A stretch of 64,000 nucleotides of DNA from Methanobacterium paludis (GTDB lineage Archaea > Methanobacteriota > Methanobacteria > Methanobacteriales > Methanobacteriaceae), in the NCBI RefSeq assembly GCF_000214725.1, contig NC_015574.1, positions 682,001-746,000 on the forward strand. Direction: 5' to 3'. Under the pieces are notes generated by a model. That model worked only from the letters and a program-made list of their open reading frames with translations. It did not search any database and had not been told where the DNA came from. Positions 25,545 to 34,434 of the stretch are shown here, piece after piece (the first letter of the stretch is position 1; each line of letters opens with the position of its first letter). The translations under genes and the position numbers were made by a program.

Positions 25545-26074
25545 TAAAAAAAGAAGAATTTACTAAACAATCAAAAGGGTAAGGAATAGAAAAGAGTTTA
25601 CTAAACGATCAGATAAAGGAATATAAAAATAAAGGCTAAAAATAGAGAGAGCATTAAATAAAAAGCTAAAAATAGATAAGAATTAAAATAGGAATTATTA
25701 AATTAAGAATTAAATTAAAGAAAGGATTAGAATATAATTAAATTAAGGAATCTGAATAAAGAACCTGAAAATCTGGAAAATTGATGACAATGCTAGAATA
25801 TTACAAATAATTTAAATAGGTTAATAATAATTATAAATAAAGAAAGTATAACATCATAGAAAAGTACCTATGTACTGGTTTATAAAACTTAAAGATACTT
25901 ATTATAGAAGCTATATGAATTAAATTTGAATCATTATTTGATTTAAACCTATTTATGCTCTATTTTTAAATGCATTAAACAATGATTAGATAATAAAAAC
26001 TAATTATTGAACGGATAAAATTATTGAATTGACAATTAGTTTAGATTTAATTGATTTTAGGAGAAAGTGAGATA
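25545..26074. other. AT-rich, low-complexity intergenic region
   Basis: About 530 bp made largely of A-rich degenerate repeats (AAAGGCTAAAAATAGA at ~25630 and ~25665; TAAATTAAG variants). No gene or RNA was recognised. The following gene's promoter is presumably near 26000-26040. Confidence 0.5.
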
Positions 26075-27100
26075 ATGATTATACCAACGATTCCAACACC
26101 AGAAGAGGTTCTGGACAAGGGTTTTGGCCGGGCTAAAAAAGCTGCAAATAAGGTCAGAACCTCAAAAATTCCTCGTCATCAAAAGTCAAAGAAGATTGAG
26201 GAGGCTCGTATTCAGACGGCCTGTGATGTTATAAAAGAATCATTTACTGCAATTCTTGAGAAGGTCCCCAAGGTAGAGGATATGCACATGTTTTATCAGG
26301 ATTACATAGATGTGGTTGTTGGTGTTGACCAACTTAAAAAGTCACTTGGAGCTTTAAACTGGGCTGTTGAACTCATATCCAAACTTGAAGGCAAGTACCT
26401 TTTTAAAGTCAAAAGGACAAGCCCTGAAAATGCTTCAAGAGTTAGAAGTGAAGCATTTGGCCGTATTTCATCTGTAGTTTACAGGATCGAAGATGAGCTG
26501 AACTTTCTGGATTTTGCAAAGGCGAAACTCAGGAACATGCCTTCCATAGACTTTGATGCAACCACAGCAGTTATAGCAGGTTTCCCAAACGTTGGAAAAT
26601 CAACATTACTTCGACAGATAACATCTGCAGAGCCCAAGGTTGCAGACTATCCATTCACAACCACTGGAATCCAGATAGGTCACTTCGAAAAAAGATGGCA
26701 GCACTACCAGATAATTGACACTCCCGGACTTCTTGACCGTCCAATAAATGAAATGAATGAAATAGAGCTCAATGCAATGGTTGCACTGGAACACCTTGCA
26801 GATGTGATAATATTCATTTTTGATGCATCTGAAACTTCAGGATATCCACTTGATAGTCAATTTAGACTTTTTGAAGAGATAAAACAGGTTTTTAAAACTC
26901 CCATTTTCTCTGTTTTTAACAAAATGGACCTGGTGAAGGATGTTGAGTACATAAATGAAGAGTACATAAATGGATACATTAACAGATTAGAAGCGCCATT
27001 GATGGTTGCAGCATCGGAGGGAAAAGGAGTATCTGAAATAATAACGAAGTTGGAGGAATTTAATAATGAAAAGAAGATACGTAGCAGAGCAGATGTTTAA
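26075..27100 (+). CDS. NOG1-family GTP-binding protein
   Basis: About 341 residues. ATG 26075 is chosen because GGAG and GTGAG lie 5-15 nt upstream; an earlier in-frame start at 26051 lies before them. The N-terminal ~165 residues are the helical NOG1 domain (IPTIPTPEEVLDKGFGRA, KSKKIEEARIQTACDVI). The G domain has G1 GFPNVGKST, G3 DTPGLLDRP and G4 NKMD. In eukaryotes Nog1 acts in 60S ribosome assembly; archaeal forms probably serve large-subunit maturation. The hsp20 gene overlaps its 3' end by 35 bp. Confidence 0.93.
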   Translation: MIIPTIPTPEEVLDKGFGRAKKAANKVRTSKIPRHQKSKKIEEARIQTACDVIKESFTAILEKVPKVEDMHMFYQDYIDVVVGVDQLKKSLGALNWAVELISKLEGKYLFKVKRTSPENASRVRSEAFGRISSVVYRIEDELNFLDFAKAKLRNMPSIDFDATTAVIAGFPNVGKSTLLRQITSAEPKVADYPFTTTGIQIGHFEKRWQHYQIIDTPGLLDRPINEMNEIELNAMVALEHLADVIIFIFDASETSGYPLDSQFRLFEEIKQVFKTPIFSVFNKMDLVKDVEYINEEYINGYINRLEAPLMVAASEGKGVSEIITKLEEFNNEKKIRSRADV

Positions 27101-27497
27101 CGATATGGTAGATACTATACGCGAAAAACAGGATGGGCTTGAAAGGGCAATATCTGATTATACTTCTAAAGTTCCTGAAAAGTTAATTATGGATGTAATG
27201 GAAAACGATGAGAATATCATAGTTAAAATAGACATTCCTGGGGTTAAAAAAGATGATATAAAGATAGATATCACAGAGGACAGCCTGGGGGTCATGGCAA
27301 AATTCAAAAGAGAACTGGAAGTTGAGGATGTCAATTATATAAAAAGGGAAAGGAAACACGGAGAGGCGAACAGGATCATAGTTCTGCCTGCAAAGATAAT
27401 GATGGATGAGACAACTGCAAAGTTCGAAAACGGCGTTTTGACAGTTACACTGCCAAAACTTGAGAAGAAAGAGAGCTTTGAAATCAAAGTGGATTGA
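27066..27497 (+). CDS. hsp20: small heat shock protein Hsp20
   Basis: A 143-residue alpha-crystallin chaperone that holds unfolding proteins in oligomers. The alpha-crystallin domain spans about 45-135 (IVKIDIPGVKKDDIKIDI, KFENGVLTVTLPK). The G-V-L-T-V strand motif is intact; the usual C-terminal I-x-I is seen as FEIKVD (I-K-V). It overlaps the GTPase gene by 35 bp, giving the Met start inside its coding sequence behind GGAGG. Co-expression with a ribosome-assembly GTPase is therefore likely. Confidence 0.93.
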   Translation: MKRRYVAEQMFNDMVDTIREKQDGLERAISDYTSKVPEKLIMDVMENDENIIVKIDIPGVKKDDIKIDITEDSLGVMAKFKRELEVEDVNYIKRERKHGEANRIIVLPAKIMMDETTAKFENGVLTVTLPKLEKKESFEIKVD

Positions 27498-27784
27498 GAT
27501 TAACTTGAATTTTCAGCATTTTGAATCCTAAAATCCAGATTTTATTTATTTTTTAACTAATTATTTTAAACAACTAATTAACAACTTATTTTTTTTAAAC
27601 AATTTAATTTTTAGCAATTTTATGAATGAGAATAGTCTAAAAAGAATAATTTAATAAAAAGATAAAAATGTAGGGTTTAATTTTTATATTTAATTTTATA
27701 TGTTCTAAGCCTATATTTATGTTCTAAGTCTATTTACTAATTATAAACGACATTTTCAGGAAGAGAACTAACCTGTGTTAACAA
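27498..27784. other. AT-rich convergent intergenic gap
   Basis: Between the convergent hsp20 and SIS-domain genes. T-runs at about 27540-27555 and 27590-27596 probably end the hsp20 transcript. Nothing else was seen. Confidence 0.45.
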
Positions 27785-28789
27785 TCAGTATCTAACCTTC
27801 CCAATATGCCTTGTACTTCCAGGATCCTCTCCGTTGAAGTGCGCAAGGTAATATACGAACCATTCAATTGGAATAACAAGCACAAATGGTGAAAGAAGTG
27901 GATTAATGTCTGCGTAATCTTCCATTTTATATAAAATCTTTTTTACGCCAATTTTATCTGAAAATTCCATTGATTTATGGGTCAATTCATCCCCTGAATA
28001 ATCAGCGTCTAAAAACATTATGGGGACGTCTTTTTCGGCTCTTTCAATTAAACCGTGTCTGAACTCTCCTGAATAAAGTGGACAAGCATGTTTCAACGCA
28101 CCTTCCATGAACATGGTCATTGCAACCTTATAGGCCAGGCCGTAGTTGGGACCGCTTCCCATACAGTAAAATATCTCATCATCTTTGTATTTTTCTGCAA
28201 GAGCCCTGTTTTCATCCTCTGTTTTCTTTATGAGGTCACTTGTGATGGCTGGAACTTTTTCAAGGTCCCTTAAAACATCTTTTGAAGCTTCTGATCCTTC
28301 CATGCTAAACAGGATCTCGTATAAAGACATAAGTTGAGTCATATATGTCTTCGTTCCAAGTATTGCTGTTTCTCTATTGCACCTTGTGAGTACAGCATCA
28401 TCTGACTCTTGCATCATGCTGCTTTTTTCTTCATTTGTGATGGAAACAGTGTACAAACCATTTTCTTTAGCTTTACGTAGCGCTGCCAATGTATCTGAAG
28501 TTTCTCCAGATTGGGATGTTAATAGAACTCCTGAATTACCATTCTGCAAACGTTTATGGTAGAAAAATTCGTACCCAGTGTGTACATCTATTTCTTTACC
28601 GGATAAGAAACCCATTGCATCCCTTACGGAGTAACAGGTTGAAAGAGAGCTTCCACACCCTACAAGGTGTATTTTATCAAATTCTGCAAATTTCTCTGCT
28701 ATTTCCTTCATATGGGATTTTTCAGCCTTTAAAGTCTCTTTCAATGATTTGGGCTGCTCTAATATTTCGTAATACATGTCATACTTCAT
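27785..28789 (-). CDS. SIS-domain sugar-phosphate isomerase/deaminase-like protein
   Basis: About 334 residues. The second ATG (28789) is chosen since GAGG lies 8 nt before it. Two SIS domains like the isomerase half of GlmS: HLVGCGSSLSTCYSV, LTSQSGETSDTLAAL and SITNEEKSSM in the first; YCMGSGPNYGLAYKVAMT and GEFRHGLIE in the second. No glutaminase domain is present, so it resembles FrlB/AgaS-type or stand-alone isomerases acting on amino-sugar phosphates. Its start overlaps the end of the ThiN-HIT gene by 11 bp, so the two form an operon. Substrate unknown. Confidence 0.87.
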   Translation of the reverse strand: MKYDMYYEILEQPKSLKETLKAEKSHMKEIAEKFAEFDKIHLVGCGSSLSTCYSVRDAMGFLSGKEIDVHTGYEFFYHKRLQNGNSGVLLTSQSGETSDTLAALRKAKENGLYTVSITNEEKSSMMQESDDAVLTRCNRETAILGTKTYMTQLMSLYEILFSMEGSEASKDVLRDLEKVPAITSDLIKKTEDENRALAEKYKDDEIFYCMGSGPNYGLAYKVAMTMFMEGALKHACPLYSGEFRHGLIERAEKDVPIMFLDADYSGDELTHKSMEFSDKIGVKKILYKMEDYADINPLLSPFVLVIPIEWFVYYLAHFNGEDPGSTRHIGKVRY

Positions 28790-29879
28790 GATCATTCCTC
28801 AAAATATCAACTTTTTCCATGAATTTGGTATAAGTATCATCAATACTCTCTTCAATAACTCTTGTATCTGCAGTAGTTTCCATAAAACCAGATTCAACCT
28901 TAAAACGAGGTACAATATGGATATGGATATGTTCTATACTTGATCCTGCAGCTTCACCCAGGTTTATGCCTACATTTATTCCGTCAGGTTTTATAACTTC
29001 TCTAACGAGTTTTATTGATCTTTGAACAAGAGTAAAAATATCCCTGAGTTCATCGGGATCTAACTGGTTTAAATCCGTGTAGTGTTTTACAGGTACAACC
29101 TCAATATGCCCTCTGTTGTAGGGAAATATATTCATAAGCACCATATTGTTCTTGTCCCTATATAAAACTCTTGAAGCTACCTCCTTGTTGCCTTCTGCTA
29201 TTGCACAGAATGTACAGGAAACATGTGGTTTTTTGCCCACATAGGAACCGCGTGAGGGAGCGAAGAGATCATCGTAACAGGGTCGGGGAACTTCAGGAAC
29301 GTCGCATTGAGCTTTTTTAGATTCCTGAACATTATATTTATCAAAGAGTTTCGCAATACAAACTGCCATTTCAGCAACTTCCACAGCATCAGGCCCTATA
29401 AGACAGATTATAGGTTCTTTTCCCCAGCTTCCTGTGTGGTATACAACATCCGGAACACATCCTACTTTACTTATGGCTTCTTCAACACCCCAAGGTATTG
29501 TTCCACCTTCAACTTTGCGCGCAGTTTCAGGTTCCCTGCCCCTATCATATGAAGAAACCTGAAGTCCAAGCTTTTCACATATCTCTATTATGAGGGGGTG
29601 ATATTTCATGTTCAGGGCGCTTCGACGTGTTGGGTCGTGTTCCATCATACTCAGCACAAGCCTTGCCATGTGTGATGAAGCTCCAAAATCTGGCTCTATG
29701 AAAGCCCTTGGCTTGCCGTTTACAACGGTTATGCGACCGGGAATGCCTGCAACGTCATTTATATCTTTTGCATTCTCCTTTGCCATCACAATATTACTTC
29801 TAACTTCAGGGATGATGGTTGCAAATTCTGGAGAATTTTGCAGGATTTCAACGGCCCTTTTGATGTTTTCAATTTCCAT
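28779..29879 (-). CDS. ThiN-like domain fused to a HIT nucleotide-binding domain
   Basis: A 366-residue protein. Residues ~1-190 match ThiN, the archaeal thiamine-phosphate synthase domain (VRSNIVMAKENAKDINDVAGIPGRI, FGASSHMARLVLSMMEHDPTRRSALNMKYH; key parts GIPGRI, GASSHMAR, RSALNMKYH). Residues ~225-345 are a HIT domain: CTFCAIAEG, NIFPYNRGHIEVVPVKH, and HIHIHIV (H317, H319, H321). ThiN is usually fused to ThiD or a regulator; fusion to HIT is unusual. HIT proteins split or transfer nucleoside phosphates. With the overlapping SIS gene this suggests a nucleotide-sugar or cofactor pathway (inference). Start ATG 29879 has no clear ribosome-binding site. Confidence 0.85.
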   Translation of the reverse strand: MEIENIKRAVEILQNSPEFATIIPEVRSNIVMAKENAKDINDVAGIPGRITVVNGKPRAFIEPDFGASSHMARLVLSMMEHDPTRRSALNMKYHPLIIEICEKLGLQVSSYDRGREPETARKVEGGTIPWGVEEAISKVGCVPDVVYHTGSWGKEPIICLIGPDAVEVAEMAVCIAKLFDKYNVQESKKAQCDVPEVPRPCYDDLFAPSRGSYVGKKPHVSCTFCAIAEGNKEVASRVLYRDKNNMVLMNIFPYNRGHIEVVPVKHYTDLNQLDPDELRDIFTLVQRSIKLVREVIKPDGINVGINLGEAAGSSIEHIHIHIVPRFKVESGFMETTADTRVIEESIDDTYTKFMEKVDILRNDHEV

Positions 29880-30560
29880 ATTGTACTATATTTTAAATTT
29901 ATAAGATATAAGTGTTAGTATCAAATGGATTAATAGAATTTAATTTCTTTTAAATCCTTTAAAAAATAGGATTTTTTTAATTAAAGCCTTAATAAGTTAT
30001 AAAATTTTGAGGCCAATGATCACAAATTTACTATCAAAATTATTATCATTATCTCCAGACCAAGATTCTGATTGGATTTAATGTAATAATTAATAAAAAT
30101 ATGAGGTTGAAAAAATATCTAAATTAAGTTTGAAATAGTTATTTAAATTATTTAAATGAGGGTATCCGATAAAATTAATGATAATAATGGATTAAATGTA
30201 GTTTTTAGGCGTATAATTCTAATTTTATAAAATCTAAGAATTCTTTCTACTCAAAAGAAACTTATTTTATTTTAGATCATCAGTTTATTTGCCTAATTTT
30301 GAATGCATCGTTTAGTTCAACTTTCTATTAAAAAATGGAATTTGATTTAGTAATAATATAAAGAACTGGGTAATAATATCTTGATTATGCAACTGAAATT
30401 CTCTTTTTAAGGGCTTTAAATCATTAAATGCTTGATTTAATCTCGTTTTTTAGAGTTTCAAATCAAAAGATTTATATGTTTCAAACAACGATCATCTAAT
30501 TGTCAGAAAACCACAAATGTTCATCTGACACTTGCTGAAAACAATTGGGGGGCAGTATAA
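29880..30560. other. long AT-rich divergent intergenic region
   Basis: About 680 bp between the divergent ThiN-HIT and wall-protein genes. It holds scattered TATA-like boxes (e.g. AGATTTATATGTTTC near 30468) and a GGGGGGC ribosome-binding site close to 30560. No ORF was seen. The length suggests a regulated promoter for the surface protein. Confidence 0.5.
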
Positions 30561-33311
30561 ATGAAGCGACATTTGTTGCTTTTGATGCTACTTCTTTTAA
30601 GTGTAGCATCGATTGGTTTAAATAATACTTATGCCACCACAGCAAACCAGCAAAATTCAGAAAATCTCACGAACGACAACTTTAGCAGCTTAAATACAAC
30701 TTACATCCAGAACACGACGAATATTCAGAATACAACTTCAGGGTCTGCAAATGCAAGCACTGTAGTTAGTAATACATCCAAAAGCCCAGTAAATACAACT
30801 AATAGCACAGAATCAGCCACAAACAGTACCAGCAATAGTGATAACAGTAACGGATCAGCAACAATTCAAAATACAACGGAGGCAGCAGGAGATGGATCCT
30901 ATAATAAAATCCATGGGATCTGGCTCAGTACGGATGATGTAAATAACGTCAGCGTAGATGAATTAAAAGAATCTGGAATAACGGATATATTCGTTAAAGC
31001 GAATAGAATTTCAGTTCCAACATACCAAAGTGTCTTAAAAACTGTTCTTGAGAAATTTAAGGATAGTGGAATAAGAGTTAATGCATGGATCACATGTTTC
31101 GTTGATTCCAACGGAAAGTGGATTGATCCACAAAGTACAAACGGTACAAAGACCATTAATGATATTCTAAATCAGGTTACAGATATAACTACAAACTACA
31201 ACATCGATGGAATACACCTGGACTATGTTAGGTATCCTGGAACAGCGTACAAACATGCGGGTGGAACAGAAACCATAACAAACTTTGTTAAACAGGTGTA
31301 TGAAACCGTGAAGTCTATAAACAAAAACGTAGCAGTTTCAGCAGCGCTCATGCCAGAATGCGGGGACAACGCTTACAACTATGGTCAAAACTACACGGCA
31401 CTATCATCTTACCTAGATTTCCTTGTTCCAATGATATATAAAGGGAATTATAAGGGAAACACTACTTGGATAAGCAAAACAACAGCATACATAGTAAGTC
31501 ATGCAAATGGAAAACCTGTTGTAGCAGGTATTCAAACCTACAGTTCAGACGATAACTTAACAGTGCTACCAGCATCTGAAATAATAGGAGATATAAACTC
31601 TGCTGTGTCAAACGGCTCATCAGGATATGTACTCTTCAGATACGGTTGGTTAGACAAAGATTTCTTTACAAATTCAAGTTCAAATAATGGAACTGTGAAT
31701 ACAACTAGTACATCAGGTACAACGAGTACTGGTTCGAATGCAACGAGTACTGGTTCGAATGCAACGGGTACATCGGGTACAACAGCAAATGCAACGGGTT
31801 CGAATGCGGCTGGTACAAGTAATGGTACTTCGAGTAGTGGGACTGTTAGTGGTGCTGTGAGTTTCACTGTTGCTCAGATAGGTGATGCGGCTTCTAGGGT
31901 TAAGGCTTATGTTGAGGCTAATAAGAAGCTTCCTGCTTATGTGACGATTGGTGTGACTCAGGTTGAGATGCCTGAGTTCTTGCGGTTGTTAACTGGTGGT
32001 TTGTTGCAGGTTAGTAGTGGTTCGAAGGCTTCAGTAACTCTTAAGAATGAGAGTGCTGCTTTAAATCCGGTAGATAGTGTTAAATCAGGGAACATTAAAA
32101 AAACAGAGTACGTTAGCATGGCTAAGGCTATTAAGTCATTTATGGATTCATATGGTAAAGCTCCTAACTATGCGTCAAGTTCTCTAGGGAAAATTCAGTA
32201 TCAATCCTTGGTTTACATGTATTCGAGGATAATGGGCTATTACAGTGTAAATAAGGTTTTACCAACCTATGCTGCAATCAAACCATGGTCAAATTACACG
32301 GCCACAACAAAAAATACAACGAACACATCAGGTACAACGAGTAATGGGACTGTTAGTGGTGCTGTGAGTTTCACTGTTGCTCAGATAGGTGATGCGGCTT
32401 CTAGGGTTAAGGCTTATGTTGAGGCTAATAAGAAGCTTCCTGCTTATGTGACGATTGGTGTGACTCAGGTTGAGATGCCTGAGTTCTTGCGGTTGTTAAC
32501 TGGTGGTTTGTTGCAGGTTAGTAGTGGTTCGAAGGCTTCAGTAACTCTTAAGAATGAGAGTGCTGCTTTAAATCCGGTAGATAGTGTTAAATCAGGGAAC
32601 ATTAAAAAAACAGAGTACGTTAGCATGGCTAAGGCTATTAAGTCATTTATGGATTCATATGGTAAAGCTCCTAACTATGCGTCAAGTTCTCTAGGGAAAA
32701 TTCAGTATCAATCCTTGGTTTACATGTATTCGAGGATAATGGGCTATTACAGTGTAAATAAGGTTTTACCAACCTATGCTGCAATCAAACCATGGTCAAA
32801 TTACACGGCCACAACAAAAAATACAACGAACACGAATACAACGATACCCGCAAGCCTACAGCAGTATTTGAAGGCTACAACTAACTGTCAGTCTACTAAT
32901 GCTCAGATAATAGCGTTGTCTAAGTCTATTATTAGCAATGCTAATGCAACTACTACCTACAATAAGGCAGCGGCAATATTCAATTGGGTGAGGGATAACA
33001 TTGGTTATTCGTTCTATTCCAACACCGATTATGGTGCAGTTGGAACGTTAAAGGCCAAAACCGGAAACTGTGTTGACACATCTCATTTATTAATCGCACT
33101 TGAGAGGGCAGCAGGTATTCCAGCTCGTTACGAGCATGGTTACTGCAAGTTTTCAACTAAGTGGTACGGCCATGTCTGGGCGCAGGTGTATGTCAATGGA
33201 AAATGGTACAATGCAGATGCTATAAGCTACAGAAACACCTTTGGAGTTATAAACAACTGGAACACGGCAACGGTAAAGATATATGGAACATACGCAACAC
33301 TACCGTTCTAA
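30561..33311 (+). CDS. pseudomurein-binding, GHL10-like and C71-peptidase-like wall protein
   Basis: A 916-residue secreted protein with a signal peptide (residues 1-26, RHLLLLMLLLLSVASIG). Then come a Ser/Thr/Asn-rich linker (~27-112) and a GHL10/DUF4015-like (beta/alpha) barrel (~115-370; IHGIWLSTDDV, DGIHLDYVRYP, FLVPMIYKGN). A Thr/Ser/Gly linker follows, then two identical 163-residue units of pseudomurein-binding repeats (~426-588 and ~595-757). The C-terminal transglutaminase-like domain has a C837-H871-D886 triad (TGNCVDTSH, YGHVWAQVYV, YNADAIS), as in pseudomurein endoisopeptidases PeiW/PeiP. It probably cleaves or remodels the wall during growth. Whether the barrel is catalytic is unknown. 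A T-rich terminator follows. Confidence 0.9.
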   Translation: MKRHLLLLMLLLLSVASIGLNNTYATTANQQNSENLTNDNFSSLNTTYIQNTTNIQNTTSGSANASTVVSNTSKSPVNTTNSTESATNSTSNSDNSNGSATIQNTTEAAGDGSYNKIHGIWLSTDDVNNVSVDELKESGITDIFVKANRISVPTYQSVLKTVLEKFKDSGIRVNAWITCFVDSNGKWIDPQSTNGTKTINDILNQVTDITTNYNIDGIHLDYVRYPGTAYKHAGGTETITNFVKQVYETVKSINKNVAVSAALMPECGDNAYNYGQNYTALSSYLDFLVPMIYKGNYKGNTTWISKTTAYIVSHANGKPVVAGIQTYSSDDNLTVLPASEIIGDINSAVSNGSSGYVLFRYGWLDKDFFTNSSSNNGTVNTTSTSGTTSTGSNATSTGSNATGTSGTTANATGSNAAGTSNGTSSSGTVSGAVSFTVAQIGDAASRVKAYVEANKKLPAYVTIGVTQVEMPEFLRLLTGGLLQVSSGSKASVTLKNESAALNPVDSVKSGNIKKTEYVSMAKAIKSFMDSYGKAPNYASSSLGKIQYQSLVYMYSRIMGYYSVNKVLPTYAAIKPWSNYTATTKNTTNTSGTTSNGTVSGAVSFTVAQIGDAASRVKAYVEANKKLPAYVTIGVTQVEMPEFLRLLTGGLLQVSSGSKASVTLKNESAALNPVDSVKSGNIKKTEYVSMAKAIKSFMDSYGKAPNYASSSLGKIQYQSLVYMYSRIMGYYSVNKVLPTYAAIKPWSNYTATTKNTTNTNTTIPASLQQYLKATTNCQSTNAQIIALSKSIISNANATTTYNKAAAIFNWVRDNIGYSFYSNTDYGAVGTLKAKTGNCVDTSHLLIALERAAGIPARYEHGYCKFSTKWYGHVWAQVYVNGKWYNADAISYRNTFGVINNWNTATVKIYGTYATLPF
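31838..32326 (+). repeat. internal repeat unit 1 of the wall protein
   Basis: A 489 bp stretch that recurs at offset 507 without any difference that I could find. It encodes the first set of pseudomurein-binding repeats (YVTIGVTQVEMPEFLRLL; YQSLVYMYSRIMGYY). Confidence 0.9.
32345..32833 (+). repeat. internal repeat unit 2 of the wall protein
   Basis: Second copy of the 31838-32326 unit, identical in nucleotide sequence by eye, including silent positions. It implies recent duplication or gene conversion, or possible collapse/expansion in assembly. Confidence 0.9.
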
Positions 33312-33336
33312 ATTTTTCTTTTTTTTCTTTTTTTAG
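33312..33336 (+). terminator. oligo-T terminator after the wall-protein gene
   Basis: AATTTTTCTTTTTTTTCTTTTTTTAGG lies immediately behind the stop: three T-runs on the coding strand, typical of archaeal termination. Confidence 0.6.
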
Positions 33337-33630
33337 GTCTAAAAAAACTAGTGACAAACAGATCATATTCTATCTTATTAATCCCAGTTTTTTTTTGCAC
33401 GTTTAAATAATTTTATCAGTTAACTTTTGATAATATAAAAAACGTACTAAAAAGAGCTAAAATGATAATGTTAAAATGAAATGTGTCTCAAAAAGCTTCT
33501 CAAAAAATCTCAAAAAAAATGCTAAAAAGTATTTAATAAAAAAAAATGAAGATTTAATTTTAAAAAAGAATTTATAAGAAGAATTTAATTTTTAAAATAT
33601 CTAAGCTTCAAATTCAATTAGATTCTAATA
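33337..33630. other. A-rich convergent gap
   Basis: About 290 bp between convergent genes, with runs of A that would end the minus-strand ribL transcript. No gene seen. Confidence 0.45.
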
Positions 33631-34086
33631 TCAACAAGTTTTGAAGATTTTCTCGTCAAATTCCATCTTTTTTATCTTTTTAATGATTTTACAGGAGCTG
33701 TCAAGGTCTGATTTTTTATATCCTTCAACTTTGATAACTTCAGAATTTAAATTTCTCTTTTTTAGTTCTCCCCTAAGTTTGTCCAGATCAAAACTCTGAT
33801 CTGGCCCTATTGATATGATATCTGGCTTTATTTTTTCCACTATCTTGAACATGTCTGTTGTGCTTCCGAGGTATGCCTCATCAACGGGTTTCATCATTTT
33901 CACAACTTCAAGGCGCTGTTTTTCATTAACAACTGGCACCCTCTTTTTTGATCTTACCGTTGCATCCCTTGCAATAACCACAACAAGCTTTGCAGCTTCT
34001 CCTCCGAGTTTCTTTGATTCTTCAAGGTAATATCCATGACCTGGATGTATTATGTCAAATGTTCCTGTTGCCATTACAATTTTAAT
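33631..34086 (-). CDS. ribL: FAD synthase RibL, probable ATT start
   Basis: Archaeal cytidylyltransferase-fold enzyme making FAD from FMN and ATP. The nucleotidyltransferase motif is GTFDIIHPGHGYYLEE (HxGH), with RSKKRVPVV, R-L-E-V-V and ISIGPDQSFD. The first ATG (34074) would give MATGTFD and remove most of the first Rossmann strand. An AGGAG at 34095-34099 lies 8 nt before in-frame ATT 34084-34086, giving a start of MKIVMATGTFD after initiator Met, which restores the strand and fits the family. The ATT start is inferred; starting at ATG 34074 is the alternative. Length is then about 151 residues. Confidence 0.88.
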   Translation of the reverse strand: MKIVMATGTFDIIHPGHGYYLEESKKLGGEAAKLVVVIARDATVRSKKRVPVVNEKQRLEVVKMMKPVDEAYLGSTTDMFKIVEKIKPDIISIGPDQSFDLDKLRGELKKRNLNSEVIKVEGYKKSDLDSSCKIIKKIKKMEFDEKIFKTC

Positions 34087-34434
34087 GATTACAACTCCTG
34101 TTAGTTCTATGTTTTTATTTGTTAAACGTTGTTTTTAGATTATTTTAATTTTATAAATACCAGTTTAATTTTTATAATACTTTTAAATATTTATACACCA
34201 GTAAATCAATAAAAACTATTTCATAGGATCAAATAAACTGGTTCTTTCAATAAGATTTACTTCATTCTAAAATTTTGAAAATAACTCATTGGAAATAATT
34301 ATAGATTAAATCCTGAAAAATGATTGTAACTTATAACAGATTAATAACAGAATTTAAAACTACTAAAAATTGAAAAAAAGGACTAATTAAATATATTTCA
34401 TTTATTATTCTATATTAATTAAGTGGTAATTATT
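34087..34434. other. divergent promoter region, ribL/flippase
   Basis: About 350 bp of AT-rich DNA. TTTTAAATATTTATAC near 34180-34196 and AAATATATTTC near 34388-34399 are TATA-like. No gene seen. Confidence 0.45.

Noticed and set aside
31538..31867. Minus-strand 109-codon ORF in the wall-protein gene
   Set aside because: Pro/Val-rich translation results from the antisense of Thr/Gly/Asn linker codons, not from a real gene.
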